A model generated the notes under the pieces. It was not told where the DNA came from. It made no database searches and saw nothing but the letters and a program-made list of their open reading frames with translations. Source: Streptomyces sp. TLI_171 (GTDB taxonomy: Bacteria; Actinomycetota; Actinomycetes; Streptomycetales; Streptomycetaceae). Taken from it: 64,000 nt of DNA. This document shows positions 15,814 to 24,751 of this stretch, in pieces. The translations under genes were made by a program, and so were the position numbers. Position 1 is the first letter of the stretch. Every line of letters begins with the position of its first letter. The stretch is from contig NZ_RAPS01000001.1 of assembly GCF_003610255.1 (NCBI RefSeq), forward strand, positions 186,001 through 250,000, given 5' to 3'.

Positions 15814-16548
15814 ATGACGGCTTCTCAGCAGCAGGACCCGGGCCCGGCGCACCCCGGCGAGGCGCACGCGGGTGCGCTGGGCGGGCGGTTGAACTGGCTG
15901 CGGGCGGCCGTGCTCGGCGCGAACGACGGTGTGGTGTCGACGGCGGGCCTGGTGGTGGGCGTGGCGGGTGCGAACTCGACGTCCGCCGAGCTGCTGACGG
16001 CCGGTCTGGCGGGCCTGCTGGCGGGCTCGTTGTCGATGGCGGCGGGCGAGTACGTGTCGGTGAGCACCCAGCGGGACGCCGAGCAGGCGGCGCTGGCGCA
16101 GGAGCGCCGGGAGCTGCGCCTGACGCCGGAGGCCGAGTTGGCGGAGCTGGCGGGCATGTACGAGGCGAAGGGCCTGGATGCCGAGCTGGCCCGCCGGGTG
16201 GCGGTGCAGCTGACCGCGCACGATGCGCTGGCGGCCCATGCCGAGACCGAACTGGGCATCGACCCGGACGAGTTGACCAATCCGTGGCATGCCGCCTGGG
16301 CGTCGTTCCTGGCGTTCACGGTGGGTGCGCTGCTGCCGCTGCTGGCGATCGTGCTGCCGCCGCCGAACCACCGGGTGTGGATCACGGTGGTGGCGGTGCT
16401 GGCGGCGCTGGTGGTGACGGGCGCGGCGAGTGCCCGGCTGGGCGGGGCGGACCCGCGCCGCGCGGTGCTGCGCAACGTGCTGGGCGGCGGCATCGCGATG
16501 GCCGTCACGTACGCGGTGGGCTCGATCCTGGGCGCGTCCACGGACTGA
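15814..16548 (+). CDS. VIT1/CCC1-family iron/manganese transporter
   Basis: The 244-residue integral membrane protein has the family hallmark WLRAAVLGANDGVVSTAGLV near residues 27-46, with the conserved Asn-Asp, then MAAGEYVSVSTQRDAEQAAL, which carries metal-site Met and Glu residues. A cytoplasmic Glu-rich helical stretch (LTPEAELAELAGMYEAKGLD) and three further membrane helices follow. Relatives move Fe2+ or Mn2+ out of the cytoplasm. ATG 15814 is chosen because upstream sequence in the same frame is not protein-like. A terminator hairpin follows directly. Confidence 0.9.
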   Translation: MTASQQQDPGPAHPGEAHAGALGGRLNWLRAAVLGANDGVVSTAGLVVGVAGANSTSAELLTAGLAGLLAGSLSMAAGEYVSVSTQRDAEQAALAQERRELRLTPEAELAELAGMYEAKGLDAELARRVAVQLTAHDALAAHAETELGIDPDELTNPWHAAWASFLAFTVGALLPLLAIVLPPPNHRVWITVVAVLAALVVTGAASARLGGADPRRAVLRNVLGGGIAMAVTYAVGSILGASTD

Positions 16549-16575
16549 CGCCCGCCCCGGCGGCCGGGGCGGGCG
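16549..16575 (+). terminator. Hairpin terminator after the VIT1-like transporter
   Basis: CGCCCGCCCCGG (16549-16560) pairs perfectly with CCGGGGCGGGCG (16564-16575) around a 3-base loop, starting at the stop codon's edge. It probably also serves the convergent gene ending at 16638. Confidence 0.7.
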
Positions 16576-16637
16576 GCGCGGGGCGGGCGTCGGGGAGGCG
16601 GTCGCCGTTCAGGCGGGTCGGGCCTCCGGGGACGGGG

Positions 16638-17735
16638 TCAGTAGCGCAGGTCGGCGGCGATCCGGCCGGCGTCGGAGAGCGTGCCGTCGGGGACGAAGCT
16701 GACCTCCGCACCGGTGTCGAGGACGCGCTCGATGACCTCGTCGACGATGTCCTCGCGGGCGCCGGGCTGGTCGGCCTCGGCGGGAACCAGGTGCTCGCCG
16801 TCGTCGCGGACGGTGGTGCGGAAGCTCTCCTCGACCACCAGACGGGCGATCCGGCCCTCGGCGGCGGTCTGCCAGACCTCGTCGAGTCCGGCGGCGAAGG
16901 CCTGCCGGCCGCGGGCCTTGTCGAGTTGGGCGAGGGCGTCGGTGATCTCCTGGTCGGCGTGCGCGCGGACGGCGGGCTCGACCACCTGGCGGACCGTCTC
17001 GGCGTTCGCCTGGGCCAGGCCGCCGTGCGGGACCTGCGCGGTGGACAGCTTGGCGATCGGGCCGGCGGCGTCCAGCAGGGCGAGCGCGGGGGCGTCGCCG
17101 AACACGTACAGCGGGCGGGGGTCGGCGGCGAGCACCTTGCCGACCTCGGTGTCGGCCTGCCGCAGGAAGGTCTTGGTCTCCTCGTCGCGGAAGGTGCTGG
17201 GGGTGTCGCCGATCCGCTCCTGCCGCTCCGGGTCGGGGTTGTCGTAGACCCGGACCAGCGGGAAGCCGTTGCCGGTCTGCTCGGTGACGCGTTCCTTGTT
17301 GCCGCCCCAGAGCGTCACCCGGTCGGCGGCGACGGCGAGCACCCAGTAGGGGCGCTCGGCGATCTGCGAGGAGACCAGGTTGCGGGTGAGGAAGGTGTCG
17401 GAGAGGACCACCCGGGCGGCGGCGGTACGGCCGAGTGACCAGACCTGGTGCTCGCCGGGCGCGGCGAGGATCGCCAGGCCGTCCTCGGCGTGCACCAGGT
17501 CGACCTCGGTGAGCGCCCGGTCGAGCTGTTCCAGCACGTCGATCCGGTCGGCCCGGGAGACCTGGGGGTCGGCCTCGATCCGCTCCTTGGCCTCGGCCAC
17601 CAGGTTGCGCAGGCGTACCGGGTCCTGGGCGTTGTCGGGCTCGCGGCGGTGGGTGGGCATCAGGATCGACACCGCCGGATAGGGGCGGGGCCGGCGCAGC
17701 TCGGCGAGGACGGCGGGGCTGAGGGCGGGGTGCAT
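16638..17735 (-). CDS. baeRF family 3 protein (bacterial archaeo-eukaryotic release factor-like)
   Basis: The 365-residue cytoplasmic protein matches the bacterial archaeo-eukaryotic release factor family 3 by its opening PAVSILMPTHRREPDNAQDP, the VRLRNLVAEAKERI helix, the LSDTFLTRNLVSSQIAERPY stretch, LYVFGDAPALALL, and a C-terminal alpha/beta domain rich in Glu. The eRF1-like middle and C domains suggest ribosome or translation-quality-control functions, but these are not established. ATG 17733-17735 has an in-frame upstream extension that is not protein-like. It is single and convergent with the VIT1-type gene. Confidence 0.75.
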   Translation of the reverse strand: MHPALSPAVLAELRRPRPYPAVSILMPTHRREPDNAQDPVRLRNLVAEAKERIEADPQVSRADRIDVLEQLDRALTEVDLVHAEDGLAILAAPGEHQVWSLGRTAAARVVLSDTFLTRNLVSSQIAERPYWVLAVAADRVTLWGGNKERVTEQTGNGFPLVRVYDNPDPERQERIGDTPSTFRDEETKTFLRQADTEVGKVLAADPRPLYVFGDAPALALLDAAGPIAKLSTAQVPHGGLAQANAETVRQVVEPAVRAHADQEITDALAQLDKARGRQAFAAGLDEVWQTAAEGRIARLVVEESFRTTVRDDGEHLVPAEADQPGAREDIVDEVIERVLDTGAEVSFVPDGTLSDAGRIAADLRY

Positions 17736-17817
17736 GGAGACCCTTTCCGAAGGCGGTACGGCCTTCTCTGCGTGGACTCGCGAAGCCTGGTTCTGCTCCC
17801 GAATGTCCCAAATGTAC

Positions 17818-18396
17818 CTATTTGCCTCCGGGGGCGTCGAACCCCGGGCCCGTCCGCCTCTCCCCGTTCGGCCCATCCCCCGGGCCGGTCCCGCGCCTTG
17901 ACGCCCCGTCGACGAGGGCCCGCAGGGCCAGTCGGACGGCCACCACGGCGGCCGCGCCCAGCAGGTACGCGGGCAGGTCCGACAGGTCGAAGGTGGTGCC
18001 GAGCACCAGCCGGGCGAGGCGGCTGTGCGCGCCGAGATCGGCGGGGACACCGGTGAGCTGGAACAGTTCGACGGCCCAACTGGCGGCCAGCGCCGCGCCG
18101 CCGGCCGTCCACGGCCCGAGCCGGGGCGCGGCGGCCATCAGCAGGGTGTGCAGCAGCGCGGTGTACAGCGCCCCGCCGAGCAGCGCGGCGGCGGCCGGCG
18201 GCGCCAGCCCCGGGGCGACCAGGCCGAGCCCGAGGACCGCCGCCGCGGCCAGCAGCCAGCCGGCCCGCGCCCGGTACCCGGGCCGTGCGGGGTCCCGGTA
18301 CCGGGGCCGTGCGGGGTCCTGGGGCCGGGCGGCCCGAAGGTCCGTCACCTCCGGGGCGGGGTGCGGCTGTGCCTGGTGCGGTTCCCTGGTGCGCAT
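17818..18396 (-). CDS. DUF2809 membrane protein
   Basis: This 192-residue protein has an Arg/Pro-rich head containing a short tandem repeat (DPARPRYR, DPARPGYR; DNA about 18283-18325), then four hydrophobic segments. The DUF2809 signature reads GGALYTALLHTLLM, then SWAVELFQLTGVPADLGAHS and LVLGTTFDLSDLPAYLLGAA. The C-terminal tail is basic and Gly-rich. The family is common in streptomycetes; its function is unknown, though it looks like a small integral membrane protein related to VanZ-type folds. Confidence 0.8.
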   Translation of the reverse strand: MRTREPHQAQPHPAPEVTDLRAARPQDPARPRYRDPARPGYRARAGWLLAAAAVLGLGLVAPGLAPPAAAALLGGALYTALLHTLLMAAAPRLGPWTAGGAALAASWAVELFQLTGVPADLGAHSRLARLVLGTTFDLSDLPAYLLGAAAVVAVRLALRALVDGASRRGTGPGDGPNGERRTGPGFDAPGGK

Positions 18397-18458
18397 CCCG
18401 GCAGCCCATCACACCGCCCGGCGCGGGTGGCCACGGGGGCGGGCCCTACGGTGGTGGC

Positions 18459-18991
18459 ATGCGGACCATCGAGTTGACGTGCGATCCGGCCCTGGACCGG
18501 GCGGTGCGGACGGTGTGGCGGCAGCTGGCCGACGCCGGCGTGGACTCGCTCGCCGACAACCCGCACCCGGCGCACCGCCCGCACCTGACCCTGGCGGTCT
18601 GCGGCGCGCTCACCCCGGAGCAGCTCGCCGCGGTCGGTGAACTGCTGGCCGGCGCACTGCCGTTGCGGGTGCGCCTGTCGGGCCTGCTGTCGTTCAGCGC
18701 CCGCAGCCGCCGCCGGGTGCTGGCCTGGGGGTGGTGCCGGGCCCGGAGCTGATCGATCTGCACCGTGCCGTGAGTCGCCTGCTGGCGGCCGCCCCGGAGC
18801 CCAACCCGCTGTACCTGCCCGGCCGTTGGATGCCGCACCTGGGCCTGACCCGCCGGGTCGGGCCCGACGGCCTGGCCCTCGCCCACCAGGTGCTGGGCCG
18901 GCACCCGGACCTCGCCGGGGTCTTCGACGCCGCCCGCACCTTCGACTCCGACACCCAGCTGACCGTCCCCCTCCCGCTGCCTCCCGCCTGA
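18459..18991 (+). pseudogene. 2'-5' RNA ligase-like 2H phosphoesterase, frameshifted
   Basis: The first frame starts MRTIELTCDPALDRAVRTVW and contains AHRPHLTLAVCG (first H-x-T motif) up to RRRVLAWG. The second frame resumes VVPGPELIDLHRAVSRLLAA and contains GRWMPHLGLTRRV (second H motif, with Gly for Thr), ending at 18991. The junction is a run of five Gs at about 18727-18731; one more G would restore a 178-residue 2H phosphoesterase. The family hydrolyses cyclic phosphates or 2'-5' bonds in RNA. The enzyme is inactive as written, unless this is a base-calling error. Confidence 0.75.
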
Positions 18992-19141
18992 CGCCGGGGG
19001 AGGTTCTGCCGTCGCGCCCCGCGGCCGGTCGGGGCGGTGGTCCGACGGTCCCGGGGCTTCCGTTTATCCGTTGTCCATCGACCTTCGCCAGGATGCCGGA
19101 CGAGCCTCGCATCCGTTCCGCGTCCGAGCCGAAGGACCGCC

Positions 19142-20665
19142 TTGAACCAGCCGCTGACCCCCGCCCAGCAGCAGACCCTGCAACAGCTGAACACCCGGAT
19201 CGACCAGTTCGTCTCGCTCGGGTCGACCGCGGCGCTGACCGCGACCGGCGTGCTGAACGGCGCGGCCGCGGGCAGTGTCGTGGCGGGCGAGTTCCACCGG
19301 CGATTCCAGCGGCTGGGGGACTGCCTGCGCGGGCTGGGCGCGAAGGTGGTGGTGGCCGACCAGCTGCCGGAGCCGATGGGCGCGAACACCGTCATCACCA
19401 ACGGCGCGCAGCCCGCGGTGCGGTACCTGCAGCTGCGGTCGTCGCTGGTGCGCCCGGGCGCGACCGCGCTCACGCCGCGCGCGCTGACCCTGGTGCACGA
19501 GTTGTCGCACGCGCTGGACGAGGCGGGGATCCACCCGGTCAAGGACTACGCGTACCGCAAGGGCTGGGCCTGGCACCACCTGACGCCGGAGCTGGCGGCC
19601 TGCAACGCCGACTCCTTCGCCGAGGCGGCGGCGCAGCTCGCGGAGCAGGCGGAGCAGCGCCCGGGCCGCTACCAGGTGGCGGGGCTGGTCCCGGCTCAGC
19701 GCGACGCCCTGCACCTGGCGTCCGCGAGCACCGATCTGGGCGCGGCGCTGGCCTGGGTGGACCTGCTGGTGAACCGGGCCTGGCTGCGCAGCGACGACAG
19801 CGCCGGGCTGGCCGCCGACGAGTTCCGCAACGGCGCCTGGGCGGCGAAGGAGGCGGAGTGGCGGGCGGACGCCAACTGGGCGGCGCTGCTGCGGATCGAG
19901 GAGTCGCTGACAGCGAAGGGCCTCATCGGCAGCCGGTACGCGGGCCTGCTGAACACCGGGCTGGACGAGGCGGACAAGCTGACGGTGCGTCGGATCCACC
20001 AGGCGCTGACCTCGCTGAAGGGGGCGCTGGACACGCTGGTGCTCGACCCGGTCACGGTCGGGGCGACCCGCGAGGTGGTCTACACGCCGGCGACCCGGAC
20101 CTTGACGGTGCCGCACGCGGTGACCGGGGAGGGCACGGTGGCGCTGGGCGAGCGGATCCTGCGGGCGCTGATCTCCGGCCTCACCCCGCCGGCCGCCGGG
20201 ACGACCGGGGTCGACGTCCGGCCGCAGCTGCGCCAGGTCGTCGACCGGCTGGTGGCCAACGACCGCCCCCGGGAGCGGTTCGCCCTCCAGCCGCTGTGGG
20301 CGGCGTTCCGGGACCGCCCGGTGACGCGCACCGACCCGGCCGCGTGGCGGGCGCTCGCCCTGGACCTGAAGCGGGCGGTCCTCGCCAACACGGCGGCGCT
20401 GTGGCAGACCATCGCCGCCGACGCCGCCGAGCTCGCGACCCAGCCGGCCGACAAGCGCCAGGCACTGCCGGACCTGCACCTCGCCCTCGCGGAGGACCTG
20501 GAGCTGGCGGAGGCGATCGGCGCGCAGCGCGAGCCGACCCGGGCGGAGTTCACCCAGCTGATCGCCGCCCTGGACGCGATCGCCGCCGCCGTCACCCCGC
20601 TGCACGCCGACCGCCGGGAGACCTACCGCGAGCTGCGCCTGCGCCTGGCCCCCTTCGCCGTCTAG
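19142..20665 (+). CDS. Zinc metallopeptidase-like protein with M35-style active site
   Basis: The 507-residue product starts at TTG 19142 (LNQPLTPAQQQTLQQLNTRI) after GAAGGA; there is no nearby ATG or GTG in frame with conserved sequence. HELSHALDEAG at residues 119-129 supplies the zinc-binding HExxH and a following Asp, and NADSFAEAAAQLA at 155-167 matches the NADS(Y/F) element of deuterolysin/Lys-specific M35 peptidases. There is no signal peptide, so it may act inside the cell or be exported by a non-Sec route. The C-terminal 300 residues are helical and not recognised. It could be an effector or polymorphic-toxin-type protease. Confidence 0.7.
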   Translation: MNQPLTPAQQQTLQQLNTRIDQFVSLGSTAALTATGVLNGAAAGSVVAGEFHRRFQRLGDCLRGLGAKVVVADQLPEPMGANTVITNGAQPAVRYLQLRSSLVRPGATALTPRALTLVHELSHALDEAGIHPVKDYAYRKGWAWHHLTPELAACNADSFAEAAAQLAEQAEQRPGRYQVAGLVPAQRDALHLASASTDLGAALAWVDLLVNRAWLRSDDSAGLAADEFRNGAWAAKEAEWRADANWAALLRIEESLTAKGLIGSRYAGLLNTGLDEADKLTVRRIHQALTSLKGALDTLVLDPVTVGATREVVYTPATRTLTVPHAVTGEGTVALGERILRALISGLTPPAAGTTGVDVRPQLRQVVDRLVANDRPRERFALQPLWAAFRDRPVTRTDPAAWRALALDLKRAVLANTAALWQTIAADAAELATQPADKRQALPDLHLALAEDLELAEAIGAQREPTRAEFTQLIAALDAIAAAVTPLHADRRETYRELRLRLAPFAV

Positions 20666-20675
20666 CGCCGGGCCC

Positions 20676-21755
20676 TCAGCGGGCGAGCGCCGTCAGGAAG
20701 AACTCCCGGATGTCCGCGCCGAGCAGGTCGGGCGCCTCCATGGCGGCGAAGTGGCCGCCGCGGTCGAATTCCGACCAGTGGCGGACGTCGTAGCGCAGTT
20801 CGGCGATCGGGCGCACCGAGCGGGTGATGTCGTGGGCGAACACCGCGACGCCGAGCGGCACCGGGCAGGGGGCGGCGGCGCGCGGGGTCTCCCGGGTGAG
20901 GCGGGCGGAGGAGGCGGCGGTGGCGGTGAGCCAGTACAGCGCGACGCCGGTGAGGATGCGCTCGTCGTCGACGGGGGCGGCCGGGTCGGTCCAGTGGGCG
21001 AACCGTTCGGCGATCCAGGCGAGTTGGCCGACGGGTGAGTCGGTGAGCGCGTAGCCGAGGGTCTGCGGGGCGGTGGCCTGCAGGGCCTGGTAGGCGGGGC
21101 GGTTGGCCATCAGGTGGCGGACCTGCGCCAGCCGCTGCTCGTCGGCGGCGGAGAGTTCGAGTCCGGGTTCGGGCGGCGTCGGCAGGTAGTTGACGTGCAC
21201 GCCGATCACCCGGTCGGGGGCGTGCGCGCCGAGGGCGAGCGAGATGCCGGCACCGAAGTCGCCGCCCTGGGCGCCGAACCTGTGGTAGCCGAGGCGGTCC
21301 ATCAGTTCGAGCCAGGCGCGGGCGACCCGGTTGACGTCCCAGCCGCGCTCCCGGGTGGGGCCGGAGAAGCCGAAGCCGGGGATGGACGGGATCACCAGGT
21401 GGAAGTCCCGGCGCAGCGGCTCGATCACGTCGAGGAATTCCAGGAACGAGCCGGGCCAGCCGTGGGTGAGGATCAGCGGCAGCGCGTCTGGGCGTTCGGA
21501 GCGGACGTGCAGGAAGTGGATCCGCTGGCCGTCGATCTCGGTGAGGTGGTGCGGCAGTCGGTTGAGCGCGGTCTCGTGCGCGCGCCAGTCGTAGCGGGTG
21601 CGCCAGTGCTCGGCGAGTTGTCGGAGCCGGGCCAGCGGAAAGCCGTAGTCCCAGCCCGCGCCGTCGAGTTCGTCGGGCCAGCGGGTGCGGGCCAGGCGGT
21701 CGGCGAGGTCGTCGAGGTCGACCTGCGGGACGTGGATGCGGAAGGGCTCGATCAC
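20676..21755 (-). CDS. Epoxide hydrolase (alpha/beta hydrolase, EHN-domain type)
   Basis: The 359-residue enzyme has the N-terminal epoxide-hydrolase lid (RIHVPQVDLDDLADRLARTR followed by WPDELDGAGWDYG) and the core HGWPGSFLEFLDVI (HGWP oxyanion motif) and GAQGGDFGAGIS, with the nucleophile Asp in GGDFG. The catalytic His is in FDRGGHFAAMEAPDLL. It opens epoxides to diols. GTG 21755 is preferred because GGGGAG lies about 8 bases upstream; the next GTG upstream would sit on that site. It is divergent from a MarR gene with a palindromic operator between them, so the MarR protein probably controls it. Confidence 0.88.
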   Translation of the reverse strand: MIEPFRIHVPQVDLDDLADRLARTRWPDELDGAGWDYGFPLARLRQLAEHWRTRYDWRAHETALNRLPHHLTEIDGQRIHFLHVRSERPDALPLILTHGWPGSFLEFLDVIEPLRRDFHLVIPSIPGFGFSGPTRERGWDVNRVARAWLELMDRLGYHRFGAQGGDFGAGISLALGAHAPDRVIGVHVNYLPTPPEPGLELSAADEQRLAQVRHLMANRPAYQALQATAPQTLGYALTDSPVGQLAWIAERFAHWTDPAAPVDDERILTGVALYWLTATAASSARLTRETPRAAAPCPVPLGVAVFAHDITRSVRPIAELRYDVRHWSEFDRGGHFAAMEAPDLLGADIREFFLTALAR

Positions 21756-21815
21756 GGCGGTCACTCCCCATATCGTTAGTGGCATGAACGTTTGTCGCAC
21801 TAACGAAGGTAGACT

Positions 21816-21830
21816 GTTAGTGGCACTAAC
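21816..21830. promoter_or_regulatory. Palindromic operator for the divergent MarR regulator
   Basis: GTTAGTGGCACTAAC is a perfect 7-1-7 palindrome. A second pair of half-sites lies 25-45 bases upstream (GTTAGTGGCATGAAC at 21775-21789 and CGCACTAACG at 21806-21815). The sites cover the promoters of both the MarR gene and the epoxide hydrolase gene. Confidence 0.75.
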
Positions 21831-21853
21831 GCAACAGTGGGAGGAACCCGACC

Positions 21854-22324
21854 ATGAGCCCCGCCCCCGAGGACGCCACCCCGGACCGGCTGCGCGCCAT
21901 TCCCAGCCGCCTGCTGGCCGGCGCCGCGGCCGCCGCGGACCGGCTGGTCTCCGACCGGCTGGCCGCCGAGGGCGCCCGCAAGTGGCACTTCGCCGTCCTG
22001 GTCGCGCTCGCCGAGTCCGGCCCTGCCAGCCAGTCCGAGCTGAGCGGGCGCACCGGCGTCTACCGCAGCGACCTGGTCGCCGTCCTCAACGAACTCGCCG
22101 ACGCCGGCTTCGTGGTGCGCGACCCGGACCCGGCCGACCGCCGGCGCAACGTCGTCACGCTCACCCCCGCCGGCCGCGCGCGGCTGCGCCGGCTGGACGA
22201 CCTGGTCACCGCCGCCCAGCGGGACCTGCTCGCCCCGTTGACCTCGCGCCAGCAGTCCGAACTCACCGACCTGCTGGTCCTGCTGACCACCCATCACCGC
22301 CCGCCGCACGAGACCGACCGGTAG
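21854..22324 (+). CDS. MarR-family transcriptional regulator
   Basis: The 156-residue winged-helix protein has the MarR layout: helices AIPSRLLAGAAAAADRLVSD, FAVLVALAESGPASQSELSG, recognition helix VYRSDLVAVLNELADAGFVV, and wing DPADRRRNVVTLTPAGRARL. It starts at ATG 21854 with GGGAGGA 9 bases upstream. It should repress itself and the divergent epoxide hydrolase through the GTTAGTG palindromes, and release on binding a small aromatic or epoxide-type ligand (inference). Confidence 0.88.
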   Translation: MSPAPEDATPDRLRAIPSRLLAGAAAAADRLVSDRLAAEGARKWHFAVLVALAESGPASQSELSGRTGVYRSDLVAVLNELADAGFVVRDPDPADRRRNVVTLTPAGRARLRRLDDLVTAAQRDLLAPLTSRQQSELTDLLVLLTTHHRPPHETDR

Positions 22325-22373
22325 GGTGCGGCGGTCCGGGTGCCCAGCACCTGGCCGACCCCCGGGAGCCGCC

Positions 22374-23778
22374 ATGTCCTCGCAGCGCGTCCTGCTGCCA
22401 CGTTCGACGCCGGCCGCCGCGGGAGTCTCCGCCCGCGCGGTCCTGGCGCTGCTGGACCGCCTGGAGGCGGGCGCCGTCGAGTGCCACTCGCTGATGGTCG
22501 TGCACCGCGGCCGGGTGGTCGCCGAGGGCTGGTGGGCGCCGTACTCGGCCGAACGGCCGCACCTGCTCTACTCGCTGACCAAGTCGTTCACCTCGATCGC
22601 CGTGGGGCTCGCGGTCGCCGACGGCCTGCTCGCGCTGGACGACCGGCTGGTCGACGTGCTGCCCGACCGCGTCCCGCCGGGCGTCTCCGCGCAGGGCCGC
22701 CGGATCACCGTCCACCACCTGCTGACCATGACCGCCGGGCACCCGGCGGACAGCCTCACCGAGGCCTGGGAGCTGGAGCCCGATGATCTGGTGAAGGGCT
22801 TCCTCCGGCTGCCGTTCGCCGTTCCCGAGGGCACCCGGCACACCTACGACAACTCGACCACCTACCTGCTGGCGCGGATGGTGGAGCGGGTCACCGGACG
22901 CGGCCTCCCGGAGTTCCTCGACGAGCGCCTCTTCGGGCCGATGGGCGTCGACCACGCCGAGTGGGACCGGGTGAAGAGCGGCGCCGCCTTCGGGTTCCAC
23001 GGGCTGCACCTCACCACCGAGGCGGTCGCCGCCTTCGGCGAGCTGCTGCGGCGCGGCGGCCGCTGGGGCGAGCGGCAGCTCGTCCCTGGCGACTGGATCG
23101 AGCTGGCGACCGGACGGCACGCCGACACCGTGCCGTTCATCGAGGGAGCCGACGATCCGGACTTCTCCTGCGGCTACGGCTACCAGTTCTGGCGCTCCCG
23201 GCACGGCTACCACGGGCACGGCTCCTTCGGGCAGCAGTGCGTGGTGGTCCCCTCCCACGAGCTGGTGGTCGCCGTCACCGCCCAGGGGAACTCCCAGCAG
23301 GTGCTGGACGCCCTGTGGGAGTGCCTGCTCCCCGGCATCGGCGCGCCCGGCACCGCCGAGGACGACGCGCTCCTCGCCGATCGCCTGCGCCGGCTGTCCC
23401 TGCCGCCCGCACCGGGCTCGGCGGACCCCGGCCGTTCGGCCGAGGCCACCGTCGACGCCTCCCCCGAGGGCTCGGCCCTGCCCGAGGGCGCTGCGGTTCT
23501 CGTCGCTCCCGTCGCCGGCGGCTGGCAGGTCCGGCTCGGGAACCTCCCCGAGATCGAGGTGGGCCACCGGAGTTGGCGGGAGAGCTCGCCGCTCGGCCGC
23601 CCCGTCGTGGCCACCGGCGGCTGGCACGACGGCCGCTTCCTCGCCGATCTCCACCTGGTCACCACGCCGCACCGCGTCCGGCTGACCGTCGCCCCCGGCA
23701 CGGGAACCGCGACCGCCACCTGGAGCACCGTCCCCCTCACCGGCCCCCGCCTGGAGCTGCACCTGCGCTCGCCCCTGA
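22374..23778 (+). CDS. Beta-lactamase-fold serine hydrolase (class C/DD-peptidase family), 3' end altered
   Basis: This serine hydrolase starts at ATG 22374. It has SLTK near residue 65 (SxxK nucleophile), YDNS at about residue 161 (the YxN motif) and a HGHGSFGQQ stretch as the KTG-equivalent. It resembles esterases and D-aminopeptidases more than true beta-lactamases and has no signal peptide. A small beta domain follows (GGWQVRLGNLPEIE to about residue 468). In the deposited frame no stop appears until 24623, which would run antisense through the macro gene. TGA codons occur one base off at 23776 and 23779, beside a CCCC run, so the natural end is probably there. Confidence 0.75.
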
Positions 23779-23867
23779 TGACCCGGCCGGACGTCGGGCA
23801 GGACGGCGTCCCGGGCCGTTTCGGGCCGGCCGTCTTTCGATCCGGGGGCGGGGCGGGGCGGAGCGGC

Positions 23868-24548
23868 TCAGCCGCGCCTGCGGGTCGCGCGGGCCGGGAC
23901 GGCGAGGCGGACGGGGCGCTCGGGCGGGGCGGCGAGCAGGTCGTCGAGCTGGTCGGTGACGGTGCGGCGCAGTTCCTCGTCGTCGCTGAACTCGTGGTCC
24001 TGGAAGAGCGAGTGGCCGGTCCACATCAGGTTGGCGCAGACCCGGGCGGGGACCTGACCGGTCTGGGCGCCGAGGCCGACCAGGGCCACGGAGGCGATCG
24101 AGCCGGGGGTGGCGGCGTTCTGGCGGTGCACGGCCTGGAAGGCGGCGGCGCAGGCGAGCGCGACGTTCAGCGTATGGCTGACGTTCTGCCGGGAGGTGCG
24201 CATGGTGGGCGTGGAGATCAGGAAGCGCGGGACGGCCGCCCCGGAGGGGACGCAGACGGCGCTGCCGACCGGGAGTTCACCGCCGTGGCCGTCGCGGATG
24301 GCGCGCTGCACGCGCAGCTGGATGCCCGCGCCGAGGTGGCGCTTGACGACGGCGTCGAGGCCGCCGTTCATCAGGCCGCGGGAGTTGGTGGGCGACACCC
24401 AGGCGTCGACGTCCACGTCGAGGATCGAACCGGTGCGGATCTCGATGTCGGGGGTTCCGGCGAACGCGGCCCGCCAGGCGTCCACCACCTCGGGGTTGAG
24501 GTCGGTCAGCACCACGCGCAGCGGCTCGGGGGTGTGCTTGACGGTCAT
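23868..24548 (-). CDS. Macro-domain protein, divergent partner of the UDG-ART fusion
   Basis: The 226-residue protein is mostly a macro domain: LRVVLTDLNPEVVDAWRAAF, IRTGSILDVDVDAWVSPTNS (the Asp/Asn substrate loop), RGLMNGGLDAVVKRHLG, LPVGSAVCVPSGAAVPRFLI, then HTLNVALACAAAFQAVHRQN and VALVGLGAQTGQVPARVC (phosphate loop). This subtype, with MNGGLD and SHTLN in the family, is also found in phage-type and toxin-antitoxin macro proteins. It lies head-to-head with an ADP-ribosyltransferase gene 203 bases away, so removal of ADP-ribose added by that enzyme is a reasonable idea. No direct evidence for that activity is in the sequence. Confidence 0.8.
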   Translation of the reverse strand: MTVKHTPEPLRVVLTDLNPEVVDAWRAAFAGTPDIEIRTGSILDVDVDAWVSPTNSRGLMNGGLDAVVKRHLGAGIQLRVQRAIRDGHGGELPVGSAVCVPSGAAVPRFLISTPTMRTSRQNVSHTLNVALACAAAFQAVHRQNAATPGSIASVALVGLGAQTGQVPARVCANLMWTGHSLFQDHEFSDDEELRRTVTDQLDDLLAAPPERPVRLAVPARATRRRG

Positions 24549-24751
24549 GCGGCGAACTCCGTTCGTCCGGCGGCTCGTTGTCGATCACGAACCTATCGGT
24601 GGGCACCGACAGCGGCGCGGTGACGGACTGTCAGCGGCCGCGGATAGGTTGGTTCCCGGATCGCACCGCGCCGACCGCCCGTCCGGGCAGGTCGCGGCGG
24701 GTGCGCGTGTCCGCCGACCCCTGCCGATCAGCCATCCGCCGGAGCCCTGCC

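Noticed and set aside
15768-17438. 556-codon frame over VIT1 and baeRF genes
   Set aside because: It crosses a terminator and two genes on opposite strands; a GC-driven shadow.
18459-18991. Programmed frameshift in the 2H phosphoesterase gene
   Set aside because: No slippery heptamer or stimulator is visible; a G-run indel is simpler.
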